DNA from: Caldilinea sp. CFX5
GTDB lineage: Bacteria > Chloroflexota > Anaerolineae > Caldilineales > Caldilineaceae
Direction: 5' to 3'
NCBI GenBank assembly: GCA_021405325.1
Contig: QWII01000032.1
Location: 28,428 to 92,427 of the forward strand
Length of the DNA stretch: 64,000 nucleotides
Below the pieces are notes generated by a model, which saw only the letters and a list, made by a program, of their open reading frames with translations, ran no database searches and was not told where the DNA came from. The position numbers were made by a program, and so were the translations under genes. Shown one piece after another: positions 24,878 to 34,584 of this stretch; the first letter of the stretch is position 1; each line of letters starts with the position of its first letter.

Positions 24878-25735
24878 TCAATTTAGTGGAAAAGCCCAGT
24901 TGCCAGGGCCATGTTGCTGAAAATACAATTGGATGGCGGTGGCCATATCGTTGTTTAGCTCGGCGCTTTGGAATTTGAGCCAGTAGCCAAAATCGCTCGT
25001 CCACGGCTCACCGCTCATCACGGTACGCAGGTGGAGTTCGGCCACTGCACCCACAGCGGCTTGCATCCCGGATGTGATAAATGCTTGGGGAATGGGGCTA
25101 TGATCATACGCAACCTGGCGAAAGGTTGGCGCCCATTCATGGGCAACGGCATCAAGCAGCAGATATTGTGCGCGCGGATCGCCGTTGTAGGGAATGCCGA
25201 CGCTGCCGCCGTTATAGACTTGCCATTGATCGACCGTACGCGCTAGCGACCGATGGACATGGCCGCAGACGATCACCGTTTCTTCGACGCCCGTCAGGAC
25301 TGCCCGCAACTTCTCTTCGCGATCTTCCGGCAAGATGCCGACAAACGCATTGCCGGGAATGCCATGCACGACGCGAACGGCCGGCAATCCCGGCTCGGCA
25401 ATGGTCACTGCTTCCGGCCATTGGCGCAGCACCGTCAGATGCTCGGATGTAAGTTGTGATTGCGTCCACCACAGGGTCGGAAAACGGGTGCGATTGGTAA
25501 AGGGCGGGCGATTGCGCGGCGTATTGATCATCCCGACGATCAGATCATGATTGCCAGCAATGGCCGGCCAACCGGCGTCGATGATCAACGCCATCACTTC
25601 ATTGTTCCAGGGGCAGCGATTGACCTGATCACCGACGAGATAGATCGCATCGGGGCTTTGGCGGCGGAGGTCGCGTAATACAGCTTCCAGGGCCGGGAGG
25701 TTACCGTGTATATCGGCCAGAAAGGCAAGCCGCAT
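24878..25735 (-). CDS. Metallophosphoesterase (YfcE/MJ0936-like), copy 1
   Basis: 285 residues. The dinuclear-metal motifs are readable: DIHGNLPALEAVL at the N-terminus, VGDQVNRCPW, IAGNHDLIVG, VHGIPGNAF, VCGHVHRS and NGGSVGIPYNGDPRAQY. It is a cytoplasmic calcineurin-like phosphodiesterase; the natural substrate of the family is mostly unknown. Its ATG overlaps the TGA of the upstream paralogue (TGATG), so the two are translationally coupled. Tandem duplication followed by divergence. Confidence 0.9.
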   Translation of the reverse strand: MRLAFLADIHGNLPALEAVLRDLRRQSPDAIYLVGDQVNRCPWNNEVMALIIDAGWPAIAGNHDLIVGMINTPRNRPPFTNRTRFPTLWWTQSQLTSEHLTVLRQWPEAVTIAEPGLPAVRVVHGIPGNAFVGILPEDREEKLRAVLTGVEETVIVCGHVHRSLARTVDQWQVYNGGSVGIPYNGDPRAQYLLLDAVAHEWAPTFRQVAYDHSPIPQAFITSGMQAAVGAVAELHLRTVMSGEPWTSDFGYWLKFQSAELNNDMATAIQLYFQQHGPGNWAFPLN

Positions 25736-26724
25736 CAGTCTTTCCTTACCAGGGTCGGTTGATAGAGTGGATCACGGGTGCGGACATAGTGGTCGCGTTG
25801 GGTGGTGGCGATGTATGCATCAAAGGCGGCTTGGGTGGCATTGTCAGGGTCATAGCCTTGTTCCCAGGCCCAGCGATAGAAATAGACGATCTCTGGTTCG
25901 GCGGTGACGATTTCCCAATAAAAGAGTTGGGTGATAACGCCACCCATTGCCAACATACCGCTCGTGGTATAGGCTGCCAGCGCCGGTCGCCGGTCATAGG
26001 GGACGCGCTGCATGGTGACGCGCCAGCCGCCGGCCTCTTCTTGTTCCGGTACATTCTCCAAGATGGCAAATTGGGCCATCGGGTCGCCATTCAACGGCAA
26101 ACCAACGCTGCCGGGATTGATCAAATGCCAATGCCGGTGCAACTCCCCGTGGTTGGGCGCATGACGATCGACATGAGGATCGAACTGTAACGTGCTGCGG
26201 CGGTCAATGTCGATGTGGATGTGGCGGTCGATCTGCACATGGGTATGGGCCGAGATGAGCGTCCGTTCGCCAACGCCCTGAATTTCCGGCACAATCTGGG
26301 CATCGCTCTGGCGATTGTGAAAACCGATGCGGTTGCGGCCTGGTACGCCGTGGGCAATACGCAACGGCTGCGCACCCGGAATGTAAAAGGTACGTTCATC
26401 GGGGATCATCGCCAGGTAGGCGCCCTGTTGTGGGGTGATGGTCTCCACCAACCAGTGCAATTGTCCCCAACGCGCCGGATCGTCACAACCGGGCGTGGCG
26501 CGTTCAGTGCCAAAGTCCAGGTAATAAAATTCATGGTTGCCGCGCACCATAACCCAGCCCAAAGCGCGCACCCGATCAATCACTTCCGTGCTAAAGGGGA
26601 CGCCATTGATCAGGTCGCCATTCACCACGACAGAATCGGGTTGCAAGCGTTCCAGTTGGGCCAGCACCGCTTCGAGGGCCGGCAAGTTGCCGTGAATATC
26701 GGCCAAAACAGCAATTCGCATCAT
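25735..26724 (-). CDS. Metallophosphoesterase (YfcE/MJ0936-like), copy 2
   Basis: 329 residues, longer than its neighbour because of an insertion with a His/Asp-rich segment (HTHVQIDRHIHIDIDRR...HVDRHAPNHGELH). Motifs DIHGNLPALEAVL, VNGDLINGVPF, VRGNHEFYYLD and NPGSVGLPLNGDP match the family. The His/Asp insertion may bind extra metal. Overlaps the downstream paralogue by one base. Confidence 0.9.
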   Translation of the reverse strand: MMRIAVLADIHGNLPALEAVLAQLERLQPDSVVVNGDLINGVPFSTEVIDRVRALGWVMVRGNHEFYYLDFGTERATPGCDDPARWGQLHWLVETITPQQGAYLAMIPDERTFYIPGAQPLRIAHGVPGRNRIGFHNRQSDAQIVPEIQGVGERTLISAHTHVQIDRHIHIDIDRRSTLQFDPHVDRHAPNHGELHRHWHLINPGSVGLPLNGDPMAQFAILENVPEQEEAGGWRVTMQRVPYDRRPALAAYTTSGMLAMGGVITQLFYWEIVTAEPEIVYFYRWAWEQGYDPDNATQAAFDAYIATTQRDHYVRTRDPLYQPTLVRKD

Positions 26725-26753
26725 GGCGCTATGGTACTACCAAGCACACTGTT

Positions 26754-27068
26754 TTACCAAGTGAGCGGCTCGACGAAAACCTGAATGTTGCCGCCACAAG
26801 CCAGCCCCACGCTCATCGCCAACTCATCGGCAATGCCATATTCGACCAGCTTGGCCTGTTTGCGCTTCAAGACTTCCAGCGCTTCCTGCACGACCGCCCC
26901 TTCGACACAACCGCCGCTGACTGAGCCGGCCATTTCGCCTTTTTCGGAAATCGCCATCTTGGCGCCCAAGGGTCGCGGGGCAGAGCCGTAGACCTTGACC
27001 ACCGTCGCCAACGCAACGCCTTTGCCTTCGTTGCGCCATCGTTCAATGTCGTTCATCACTTCACGCAT
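26754..27068 (-). CDS. XdhC/CoxI family small protein
   Basis: 104 residues with AGGAG before the ATG. It has the XdhC_CoxI N-terminal motif ALATVVKVYGSAPRPLGAKM and SGSVSGGCVEGAVVQEAL, then GLACGGNIQVFVEPL. It corresponds to the N-terminal domain only; full XdhC has an extra Rossmann domain. XdhC proteins bring molybdenum cofactor to xanthine-dehydrogenase-like enzymes. No such enzyme is in the window, but VWA (CoxE-like) and MoxR (CoxD-like) genes lie just upstream. Confidence 0.88.
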   Translation of the reverse strand: MREVMNDIERWRNEGKGVALATVVKVYGSAPRPLGAKMAISEKGEMAGSVSGGCVEGAVVQEALEVLKRKQAKLVEYGIADELAMSVGLACGGNIQVFVEPLTW

Positions 27069-27153
27069 AAAAATCTCCTAACCGTGGATAACGGTAGCCG
27101 CTGCTTGTAGCTGCGGGTACACCTTGTGTGGATACAAGTCTGCACCTACGACT

Positions 27154-27987
27154 TTACGAATTATCTGAACCACTTTGAAAGAAATCGAGTTGAGAGGCAA
27201 TCGCGGTTGCCCGAAAGGCCGCTTCCGCCCGTGCCGCTACGGCGCTGGTCAAACTGTCGGCATCAGGAACAATTACTTGGCCTGTCCGTTCGCTGATCGC
27301 GGTGATGCCATCATACGCAGTGGTAGGCAACAACCAGAGCCGATTGACTTTGCTGTAGACACGTCCGTCGCTTTCCGGCGCGATGGGTTGATACGTTCCT
27401 TTGACCAGCCGATAGCCGGTGATGGTGTAATGCACCGTTGGCTGCCCCATCCGCTCGCCGCTGTCAACAATAAAATATTCTTGCACGCCGGCCTGTGCAT
27501 AGATCGGTAGCTTCTCCACCAGATCCGCCTCGACAAAACGGGGCGCGACAATTTCCAGAACAAAGCGCGGCCGTTGACCCATCGCCTGCACATCAAATAC
27601 CTTGAGGTTGGTCTCGCCGCTCTCCGCCCCGACGACAATTGCTATATCGGGCGCTGGTTGGGCAATGCCCGCCACATCCCAGATCATCTTGATGCCGCTG
27701 TAGACGGCCACCACCGGGTTGCCGCGGTAATGGTAGCGGAAGACGCCATTGAGGTAGCGCAGGTCAGCTTCATGGCGTGGGCCGTGGGCAAATTCGTCCC
27801 CCGGTTGCGGGGCGAGAAAATCGGCTTGCGTTAACGGCGTATAGCTATAGCTTGGCTGCGCCGTCTTATTATAGGTGATGACCTGACGGCGGCCATAGTA
27901 AAACGCATCCTGGTCGGGGGTGTTGTTGAGACTGAAAAGCGCCCCTGTGGCTGTTGAAGTTTGCTCCATGTGCTTGCTTTCGTTCAT
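27154..27987 (-). CDS. Uma2 family endonuclease-like protein
   Basis: 277 residues. The Uma2 (PF05685) domain is a PD-(D/E)XK fold; visible are a Pro-D segment (IAQPAPDIAIVVG), RPRFVLEIVAPRFVEADLVEKLPIYAQAGVQEYFIVD, giving the E...K region of the site. Uma2 proteins are abundant in Cyanobacteria and Chloroflexota and have no established role. The start overlaps the stop of the VWA gene (ATGA), so it belongs to the MoxR-VWA transcript. Confidence 0.85.
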   Translation of the reverse strand: MNESKHMEQTSTATGALFSLNNTPDQDAFYYGRRQVITYNKTAQPSYSYTPLTQADFLAPQPGDEFAHGPRHEADLRYLNGVFRYHYRGNPVVAVYSGIKMIWDVAGIAQPAPDIAIVVGAESGETNLKVFDVQAMGQRPRFVLEIVAPRFVEADLVEKLPIYAQAGVQEYFIVDSGERMGQPTVHYTITGYRLVKGTYQPIAPESDGRVYSKVNRLWLLPTTAYDGITAISERTGQVIVPDADSLTSAVAARAEAAFRATAIASQLDFFQSGSDNS

Positions 27988-29147
27988 TGTTCCGCCAACA
28001 AATCAGCTAACTGTTCCAGGCTGGCCAGATTATGCACCGGCAAGAAGTCATCAATGTGGGGCAACGCCGCCTTGATGCCACGCACCAACGGTTGGTAATC
28101 CGCCGCCCCCAAAAGCGGGTTGAGCCAGATCAGACGATGACAACTGCGGTGCAGCCGATCCATCTCACGCTCCAACAACGCAATTTCTCCCCGATCCCAG
28201 CCGTCGCTGATGATCATCACAATGGCCCCCTGGTTGAGGACCCGGCGCGCCCATTCGTAGTTAAAGGTCTTGATCGCCTCGCCAATGCGCGTGCCGCCGG
28301 CCCAATCATGAACCACGGCGCTGGCCTCGCGCAAGGCGTCATCAATATTGCGGCGTTGCAACTGACGGGTAATACGGGTGAGCCGGGTGCTAAAGACAAA
28401 GGACTCGACCCGATCCAGCTGACTGGTGACCACATAAATAAATTGGAGCAACACCCGTGAATAACGCTCCATCGAGCCGCTGATGTCACAGAGCAAAACC
28501 ACTGGTCGCCGTTTCAATTTGCGTTCCTTCTGCGCCAGCCGCAATAGTTCGCCGCCGTGGCGCAGGTTCTGGCGGATGGTGCGGCGCAGATCGATCAGGT
28601 CGCCTTGGGGTGTGCGCACCGTGCGCCGGGTGCGGCGCGGTTCGAGTTGCCACTGCGTCTTCAACATCATCCGACGAACCGCGGCCATCTCTTCGGCATC
28701 GAGCCGGGCGAAATCCTTTTGGCGCAGGATCTCCTGATCGCTATAGGTCAGCACCCGCTCTTCTTCCGGCTCCTGGTCGGCCGGCGGTGGCTGCTTGTTG
28801 TCATCCAACGGGCTGCGGCGATAGACCTCCAACTTCTGCGGCTCTTGTTGCTGTTGCAGGAGTTGGCCCAGATCCATCTCTAATAGGGTGTTCCGGCCGC
28901 GCACTTGCCAGAAGAGATCAAAGGCTTGGTCAAAGAGCGGCAGATGCTCACGCTTGCTGATCAACACCGTGCGCGCACTGTTCTTAAAATCCTGGCGATT
29001 GCCGATGTTGACATAGCGCAGGCTATCGACCAGATCGACCATCTGGGTCGGTGTAATCTCAATGCCGATGGCGCGCAACATGCGGCCAAAGAGGACACAG
29101 TTGCGGAAGAGTTGGCCGGTTGCCGCTGAATCGTTACGTTCTGTCAT
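27984..29147 (-). CDS. VWA domain protein (CoxE-like)
   Basis: 387 residues. A basic N-terminal part (PF05762 type) leads to a von Willebrand A domain with a complete MIDAS: CDISGSMERY (near residue 215), a Thr in GGTRIGEAI and Asp in IISDGWDRGE. CoxE-like proteins work with MoxR AAA+ ATPases to insert metal centres, for example in CO dehydrogenase. It follows the MoxR gene by about 20 bp and overlaps the Uma2 gene. Confidence 0.9.
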   Translation of the reverse strand: MTERNDSAATGQLFRNCVLFGRMLRAIGIEITPTQMVDLVDSLRYVNIGNRQDFKNSARTVLISKREHLPLFDQAFDLFWQVRGRNTLLEMDLGQLLQQQQEPQKLEVYRRSPLDDNKQPPPADQEPEEERVLTYSDQEILRQKDFARLDAEEMAAVRRMMLKTQWQLEPRRTRRTVRTPQGDLIDLRRTIRQNLRHGGELLRLAQKERKLKRRPVVLLCDISGSMERYSRVLLQFIYVVTSQLDRVESFVFSTRLTRITRQLQRRNIDDALREASAVVHDWAGGTRIGEAIKTFNYEWARRVLNQGAIVMIISDGWDRGEIALLEREMDRLHRSCHRLIWLNPLLGAADYQPLVRGIKAALPHIDDFLPVHNLASLEQLADLLAEQ

Positions 29148-29167
29148 GCCTTACATCACCTGTCCGT

Positions 29168-30073
29168 TTAGACGAGCGCATTTAGTCGTTGCAGAATCTG
29201 CCGCATTGCCGCGCCTTGCGTATGCTCAATGTCATCACGATATTTGAGCAGCGTCCCCAACGTGTCATTGACCACTTGTTCCGTCAACGCTTCCTGATCC
29301 AATGCCACCAGTGCTGTGATCCAATCCAACGTTTCGGCGACACCGGGCAGCTTGTAAAGCTCCTCCCGCCGCAACTCCTGGACAAAGGCGACGACCTGAC
29401 GCGCCAATGTTGCCGGCGCTTGCGGCACTTTGGCGAGGACAATACCATATTCCTTGTCAAAGTCGGGATAGTCGATCCAGTGGTAGAGACAGCGGCGCTT
29501 GAGGGCATCATGAATCTCACGCGTGCGGTTGGAAGTGATGATCACCACCGGTGGCACGGGCGCCTTGATTGTCCCCAATTCAGGAATCGTCACTTGAAAG
29601 TCCGACAACACTTCCAGCAAGAAGGCTTCAAACTCTTCGTCAGCGCGATCCAGCTCGTCAATGAGCAAGACTGGCGGTTTGCCATCCTGATAGTCAATCG
29701 CGCGCAAGAGCGGTCGTTTTAACAAAAAGTCCGGGCTAAAGAGTTCATGGCGCGCCCGATCGACATTGACATGACCGGCGGCTTCCAACAAGCGGATCTG
29801 TAACATCTGCTGCGTATAATTCCACTCGTAAACGGCAGTGTTGACATCCAGCCCTTCATAACATTGCAAACGAATCAATGGGCGATCCAGTAAACTGGAC
29901 AGCACTTTGGCAATTTCGGTTTTGCCGACGCCGGCTTCCCCCTCTAAAAAGAGCGGACGCTGTAATTTCAAGGCGAGAAAAATGGCAGTGGCCAGGCTAC
30001 GTTCACAGACATAATTTTGCGCGGCCAGCGCCTGTTGCACATCATCAATGGTTTTGAAAGCAATTTGACTCAC
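29168..30073 (-). CDS. MoxR-family AAA+ ATPase (CoxD-like)
   Basis: 301 residues from a GTG at 30073, chosen because GGAG lies 7 bp upstream; the longer frame has none. Walker A is GEAGVGKTEIAKVL, Walker B LLIDELDRADEEFEAFLLEVL, sensor 1 IITSNRTREIHDALKRRC, with the MoxR helix-2 insert (CYEGLDVNTAVYEWNY). It acts as a chaperone-like ATPase with the VWA protein encoded downstream. The pair corresponds to coxD-coxE, but no coxL, coxM or coxS is seen. Confidence 0.92.
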   Translation of the reverse strand: MSQIAFKTIDDVQQALAAQNYVCERSLATAIFLALKLQRPLFLEGEAGVGKTEIAKVLSSLLDRPLIRLQCYEGLDVNTAVYEWNYTQQMLQIRLLEAAGHVNVDRARHELFSPDFLLKRPLLRAIDYQDGKPPVLLIDELDRADEEFEAFLLEVLSDFQVTIPELGTIKAPVPPVVIITSNRTREIHDALKRRCLYHWIDYPDFDKEYGIVLAKVPQAPATLARQVVAFVQELRREELYKLPGVAETLDWITALVALDQEALTEQVVNDTLGTLLKYRDDIEHTQGAAMRQILQRLNALV

Positions 30074-30291
30074 GTATGACTCCGGCTGTTGATCGCATGG
30101 GTAAAATATTCTATTGGGTAGTATACCACGTTGCACCTGGTTGTCGGTAATAAAAAACTATAACGGCGTCTGGATGATTGTCAATCGGCATGGGAACGAC
30201 CATTCGAGACCAAGAGTATATGTGCCGGTACCAGTGGGTCATGAATCAGAAGCGCAACTAATCATTGCTCGGTTAGCGCCAAAGTAAGGAC

Positions 30292-30328
30292 AAAAAGGCA
30301 GTGTGGCTTTGACAAGAAGCCACACTGC
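30292..30328 (-). terminator. Intrinsic terminator of clpP
   Basis: gcagtgtggctt (30298-30309) pairs perfectly with aagccacactgc (30317-30328) and is followed on the minus strand by a run of five T. It lies 24 nt after the clpP stop codon. Confidence 0.85.
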
Positions 30329-30351
30329 TTTGCGCGTTTACCGTGAATTTC

Positions 30352-31020
30352 TCAATTCATGGTCAGCACAGGTACACCACTCGGCGCGATTTGCGGAATC
30401 GGTGGCGTAACGGTGTTGTTCAAAACCTCATCGACCAAACCATACGCCTTCGCTTCCTGGGCGTCAAGATAAAAGTCTCGTTCCATGTCCCGTTCAATCT
30501 GCTCCAACGCTTTGCCGGTATGGTAAGCCATGATCCGCTCAATGCGGTGACGCACCCGCACCAACTGTTGGGCGTGAATATGAATATCGGTCACTTGTCC
30601 ACTGATCCCGCCGCCGCTGATCAACGGTTGGTGCATGTGGATTGCCGCATTTGCCAGCGCATAACGCCGCCCAGCGCGCCCACCGGCCAGTAGAATGGTG
30701 CCAAAGCTATGGGTGGCGCCGACGGCAATGGTGCTAATCGGCGCTCGCACTTGTTGCATCGTGTCATAGATCCCCAAGCCGGCATAGACCTCGCCGCCGG
30801 GGCTGCTGATGTACATCTGGATCGGTTGTTTGCTATCATCGCCATCCAGATAGAGCAGTTGGGCGATGATCAAGTTGGCAAAGTGATTATCAATCGGCGA
30901 ACTGACAAAGACGATGCGGTTGCTGAGGAGCATCGAGTAAATATCATACGACCGTTCACCGCGACCGGTGCTTTCGGTGACAATCGGGATAACGCCCTGG
31001 GGCTGGTGTGACAAGATCAT
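30352..31020 (-). CDS. clpP: ATP-dependent Clp protease proteolytic subunit
   Basis: 222 residues from the ATG at 31020, preceded by AGGAGG. The ClpP triad is present: Ser in GATHSFGTILLAGG, His in IHMHQPLI and Asp in the IERDMERDFYLDAQEA region. The hydrophobic-pocket and oligomerisation elements (YISSPGGEVYAGLGIYDTMQ, AYGLVDEVL) are typical. The residues around the nucleophile (THSFG rather than AASMG) differ from the canonical form, suggesting a secondary ClpP paralogue. It should form the double-heptamer chamber with a Clp ATPase. There is no clpX next to it. A good terminator follows. Confidence 0.93.
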   Translation of the reverse strand: MILSHQPQGVIPIVTESTGRGERSYDIYSMLLSNRIVFVSSPIDNHFANLIIAQLLYLDGDDSKQPIQMYISSPGGEVYAGLGIYDTMQQVRAPISTIAVGATHSFGTILLAGGRAGRRYALANAAIHMHQPLISGGGISGQVTDIHIHAQQLVRVRHRIERIMAYHTGKALEQIERDMERDFYLDAQEAKAYGLVDEVLNNTVTPPIPQIAPSGVPVLTMN

Positions 31021-31327
31021 GAGAAAACCTCCTGTGAGATTGAAACGGATAACGCTGCCGGCAAGGCCCTGTTCTAGTATGGTAGGCCGTGGCTGCATTA
31101 TATAACCGAATGGTTATAGATAAAGTGAGATAAATTCCTGAGCAGCAAAGAGCAGCAGGGAAATGGTTGTTAGTGATTCAGAAAGCCGCAGCCAGAAACC
31201 AGACCTAGCCGGTCGCTTAGGCGTTTTCAAAAAGTAAAATATCCCGTAGGCGCCTAGAAGGCGACCGCAAGGGTCGGTTGCCTTCTAGGCGCCTACGGGT
31301 ATTTATTTTCTTGAACATGCCTTATGG
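31021..31327. other. Intergenic region with a 20-bp-arm hairpin
   Basis: No gene. It holds the clpP promoter/RBS region (near 31.03-31.13 kb) and a perfect 20-bp inverted repeat at 31243-31262 and 31280-31299 (cccgtaggcgcctagaaggc), which lies 29 bp downstream of the threonine synthase stop and is probably its terminator. Confidence 0.7.
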
Positions 31328-32506
31328 CTAGGCTGACCAGAGGTGGGCGTATTTCAAGCCGGTGCCGGTGTTAAACAGGACGACGGTTTCGTCCGGCTTG
31401 ATCCAGCCCTGCTCCAGCAAATGGACCTGCGCGGCCAGACAAGCGGCCCCTTCCGGCGCCGGGAAGATGCCGGTCTGCTTGCCCATGACATTCGCATAGT
31501 GCAACATGGCTGCATCAGGGACGGTGAGCGCTGTGCCGCCGCTGGCGCGCAGGGCGCGCAAAATCAGAAAATCGCCTACCGCCACCGGCACACGCAACCC
31601 ATCGGCAATGGTTTTGGCCCCTTGCCAGAGTTCGGCGTGTTCCTCTTCCTGCTGGAAGGCGCGTACAATCGGCGCACAATTCTCGGCCTGCACTGTGACC
31701 ATGCGGGGGCGTTTGCTGCCGATCAACCCCATCTGCTCCATCTCCTCAAAGGCTTTCCACATGCCGACCAGGCCGGTGCCGCCGCCGGTGGGGTAGATGA
31801 TCACGTCGGGCAGGGTCCAGCCCATCTGCTCGGCCAGTTCGTAGCCCATCGTCTTCTTGCCTTCAATGCGGTAGGGTTCCTTGAGTGTGCTGACATCAAA
31901 CCAGCCATACTTGGCGGCGCCTTCCCGCACCTTGGCGCCACAGTCGTTGATTAAGCCATCCACTAGCGTCACCTGCGCACCCAGCACTTTGCATTCAACT
32001 TGGAAGGTGGCCGGCACATCCTTGGGCATAAAGACGTAGGCCGGCAAGCCAACCGCTGCGGCATATGCGCTCATGGCGCCTGCGGCATTCCCCGCGCTGG
32101 GAATTGCCAACTCTTTGGCCCCTAACTCATAGGCGCGACTGACCGCCATTGCCAACCCCCGCGCTTTAAAACTGCCTGTCGGGTTGAGCGATTCATCCTT
32201 GATCCAGGTGTTAGGGCAACCGATCGCCGTCCCTAGGCGACCGGCGCAGACCAGCGGCGTCCACCCCTCGCCCAGCATGATCATCGCGTCGCGCCGCTGT
32301 ACCGGCAGCACCTCTTCATAGCGCCAGAGGGTGGTCGGTCGGCTCTTGAGCGCTTCTTTGGTCAAGCTCTGCGCCGCCTTTGGCAGATCATAGCGCACCA
32401 ACAGCGGCCGGCTACAGGCCGGACAAAGATTGATCAGTTGATTGGCGGCATAAATGGCGCCACACTTCCCACACTCCAGGTGGGTCATGGTTGATTTGGT
32501 TGTCAC
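31328..32506 (-). CDS. thrC: Threonine synthase (PLP-dependent)
   Basis: 392 residues from a GTG (GAGA upstream; an ATG six codons later is possible). The N-terminus has a zinc-ribbon (CGKCGAIYAAN...CPACSRPLL), as in many threonine synthases of this type. The PLP lysine is in NPTGSFKARG, and the phosphate-binding glycine loop PTGGGTGLVG is present. It converts O-phosphohomoserine to threonine. A threonine dehydratase-like activity cannot be fully excluded, but the zinc-ribbon and length favour ThrC. Confidence 0.9.
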   Translation of the reverse strand: MTTKSTMTHLECGKCGAIYAANQLINLCPACSRPLLVRYDLPKAAQSLTKEALKSRPTTLWRYEEVLPVQRRDAMIMLGEGWTPLVCAGRLGTAIGCPNTWIKDESLNPTGSFKARGLAMAVSRAYELGAKELAIPSAGNAAGAMSAYAAAVGLPAYVFMPKDVPATFQVECKVLGAQVTLVDGLINDCGAKVREGAAKYGWFDVSTLKEPYRIEGKKTMGYELAEQMGWTLPDVIIYPTGGGTGLVGMWKAFEEMEQMGLIGSKRPRMVTVQAENCAPIVRAFQQEEEHAELWQGAKTIADGLRVPVAVGDFLILRALRASGGTALTVPDAAMLHYANVMGKQTGIFPAPEGAACLAAQVHLLEQGWIKPDETVVLFNTGTGLKYAHLWSA

Positions 32507-32524
32507 AGGTTTCTCTTTCTGAGA

Positions 32525-32884
32525 CTACTGAATGGTTGTTATCTCTAGTAAATTGCCAAAGGGGTCGCGACAAAAATAGCGCGGGCGACCGGGAAGCGGT
32601 GGGCCGCCGACCACGGTGACGCCCGCGGCTTCCAGGCGCGACCGCAGCATTTCGACATCATCCACCGCCAGACCGAAGTGACGGGCGGAATGATCTTGGC
32701 CGGTTGGCGCTTCGGCAAAGAGGTGCAATTCCGTTTCACCAGGAAACCGGAACCAAATCTCCTGTAACCCGTCTAGACTGGCCGGCGGCGCCACTTCGGC
32801 CAAGCCCAACAACGTACCATAAAAGTGCCGCGCCGCGTTTTCTTGTCCCGGTGGCATTGGCAAACTGACATGCTGTAATCTCAC
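32525..32884 (-). CDS. VOC/glyoxalase family protein
   Basis: 119 residues from a GTG at 32884 with GAGGGGG 6 bp upstream; the longer frame is not supported. One glyoxalase-bleomycin-resistance fold: LQHVSLPMPPGQENAARHFYGTLLGL at the N-terminus and RPRYFCRDPFGNLLEITTIQ at the C-terminus, with the metal residues His, His/Glu and Glu. It acts as an isomerase, dioxygenase or resistance protein; the substrate is not known. Lies 18 bp before threonine synthase, so it is in the same transcript. Confidence 0.85.
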   Translation of the reverse strand: MRLQHVSLPMPPGQENAARHFYGTLLGLAEVAPPASLDGLQEIWFRFPGETELHLFAEAPTGQDHSARHFGLAVDDVEMLRSRLEAAGVTVVGGPPLPGRPRYFCRDPFGNLLEITTIQ

Positions 32885-32958
32885 ATCCACCCCCTCACCT
32901 TGACTTCGACGAGCCGCACCCGACGGGGTCCCGCTACCAGGCACGCGTCGTTACCTTG

Positions 32959-34584
32959 TTACACCAACTTCCCCTCGGCGTACTGCTGTCGCAGCACCTT
33001 CTTGTCAAACTTACCCACGCTCGTCTTCGGAATAGCGTTGATCGTAATAACCTTATCAGGCAATTGGAACTTGGCAAAATAGTGGGATAGGTGTGCAAGC
33101 AACTCATCCGACGAGACGCTATCTACCCCTGGGGCACAGACCACACAAGCCAGCGGTCGTTCCGCCCAACGCTCATCGGGAACCGCGATGACGGCGGCCT
33201 CCATCACCTTGGGGTGGGCCATGAGGGCATTTTCCAGCGCCACACTTGAAATCCACTCGCCGCCGCTCTTGATCAGATCCTTGGTGCGGTCGGTGATCTC
33301 CATGTAGCCGTCGGAACTGATGGTCGCCACGTCGCCGGTGCGGAACCAGCCGTCGGCGGTGAAGTTTTCGGCGGTTGGCTCGCGCTTGAAATAGCTGCGG
33401 ATGACCCACGGCCCGCGCACCTGCACTTCGCCCATCGTTGTGCCATCCCACGGCAGTTCATGGCCTTCATCATTGACAATGCGCATCTCGACACCGGGCA
33501 CCATATAGCCCTGTTTGGCCTTAATGTCCCACTTTTCATGGTCAGACAAAGCCCGGTGATGGCCTTGCAGGTTGGAGACTGTCCCCAGCGGCGACATTTC
33601 GGTCATACCCCAGGCGTGCATAACGTTGACGCCCAGTTCCTTCTCATACCCCTCGATCAACGCCCGTGGCATAGCCGAACCGCCGACGACCAGGGCGCGG
33701 ATGGTGGCGATATTGCGCGGGTTGGCTTTCAATTCGTGATAGAGACCGGTCCAAATTGTCGGCACCCCGGCCGCGACAGTGACTTTGTGTTCCTCGATCA
33801 TCTCCGCTAGTGGCTTGGCCTGGAGATGCGGGCCGGGCATAATCAAGTCGGCGCCGGCGTAGATACAAGCGTAGGGCAGGCCCCAGGACATGGCATGAAA
33901 TTGCGGCACGACGGCCAACACCGTATCTGCTTCGGTGATGCCCAACGAATTGGCTAAACAGACGCCCAAGGTGTGCAGATACATAGAGCGATGGCTATAG
34001 AGCGCGCCCTTCGGATTGCCGGTGGTGCCGCTGGTGTAACAAAGACCCATCGCCATGTGCTCGTCAGTCGATTTCCAGGTGTATTCTTCATTGGCGGCGG
34101 CCATTAAATCTTCATAGTGCAGCACATTGGGGAAGCTGGTAGTGACGCCTTTGGCGGCGTTGATCAACACAATGTGGTGCACGCCGTCGATCTGCCCGGC
34201 CAGTTTTTCAAAGAGCGGGAGCAAGGTGCCATCGACAAAGATGACCTTATCCTCGGCATGGTTGATGATATAGGCCAGTTGATCCGGTGATAGGCGGATA
34301 TTGAGCGTATGACAGACCGCACCGGCGCCGGGAATCCCATAGTACATCTCTAGATGTTGATAATTGTTCCAGGCAAAGGTGCTGACCCGGTCCCCCACGG
34401 TGACGCCCAGGCCCTCCAAGACATTGGATAGCCGTTTTACCCGCCGGTAAAAATCGGCAAAGGTATAGTGGTGGAACGTGCCGTTGGGTAACTTTGTCCA
34501 AATCTTTTTGTGGGGGAAGAGGCGCCGGCCATGTTCCAGGATGCGGTCCAGCGTAAGCTGATAGTTCATCATCAGACCCTGCAT
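32959..34584 (-). CDS. Long/medium-chain fatty acid-CoA ligase (AMP-binding)
   Basis: 541 residues, AGGAG before the ATG. The P-loop [16 protein letters not shown] (near 185), the [13 protein letters not shown] adenylate-forming motif, and [35 protein letters not shown] identify an acyl-CoA synthetase of the ANL superfamily. The C-terminal Lys in [12 protein letters not shown] is present. It resembles AlkK-like medium-chain enzymes. It activates fatty acids with ATP and CoA in the cytoplasm. Confidence 0.92.
   Translation of the reverse strand: MQGLMMNYQLTLDRILEHGRRLFPHKKIWTKLPNGTFHHYTFADFYRRVKRLSNVLEGLGVTVGDRVSTFAWNNYQHLEMYYGIPGAGAVCHTLNIRLSPDQLAYIINHAEDKVIFVDGTLLPLFEKLAGQIDGVHHIVLINAAKGVTTSFPNVLHYEDLMAAANEEYTWKSTDEHMAMGLCYTSGTTGNPKGALYSHRSMYLHTLGVCLANSLGITEADTVLAVVPQFHAMSWGLPYACIYAGADLIMPGPHLQAKPLAEMIEEHKVTVAAGVPTIWTGLYHELKANPRNIATIRALVVGGSAMPRALIEGYEKELGVNVMHAWGMTEMSPLGTVSNLQGHHRALSDHEKWDIKAKQGYMVPGVEMRIVNDEGHELPWDGTTMGEVQVRGPWVIRSYFKREPTAENFTADGWFRTGDVATISSDGYMEITDRTKDLIKSGGEWISSVALENALMAHPKVMEAAVIAVPDERWAERPLACVVCAPGVDSVSSDELLAHLSHYFAKFQLPDKVITINAIPKTSVGKFDKKVLRQQYAEGKLV

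Noticed and set aside
24867..25004. N-terminal extension of the GNAT protein
   Set aside because: Overlaps the coding end of the phosphoesterase gene; the internal ATG has a good RBS.
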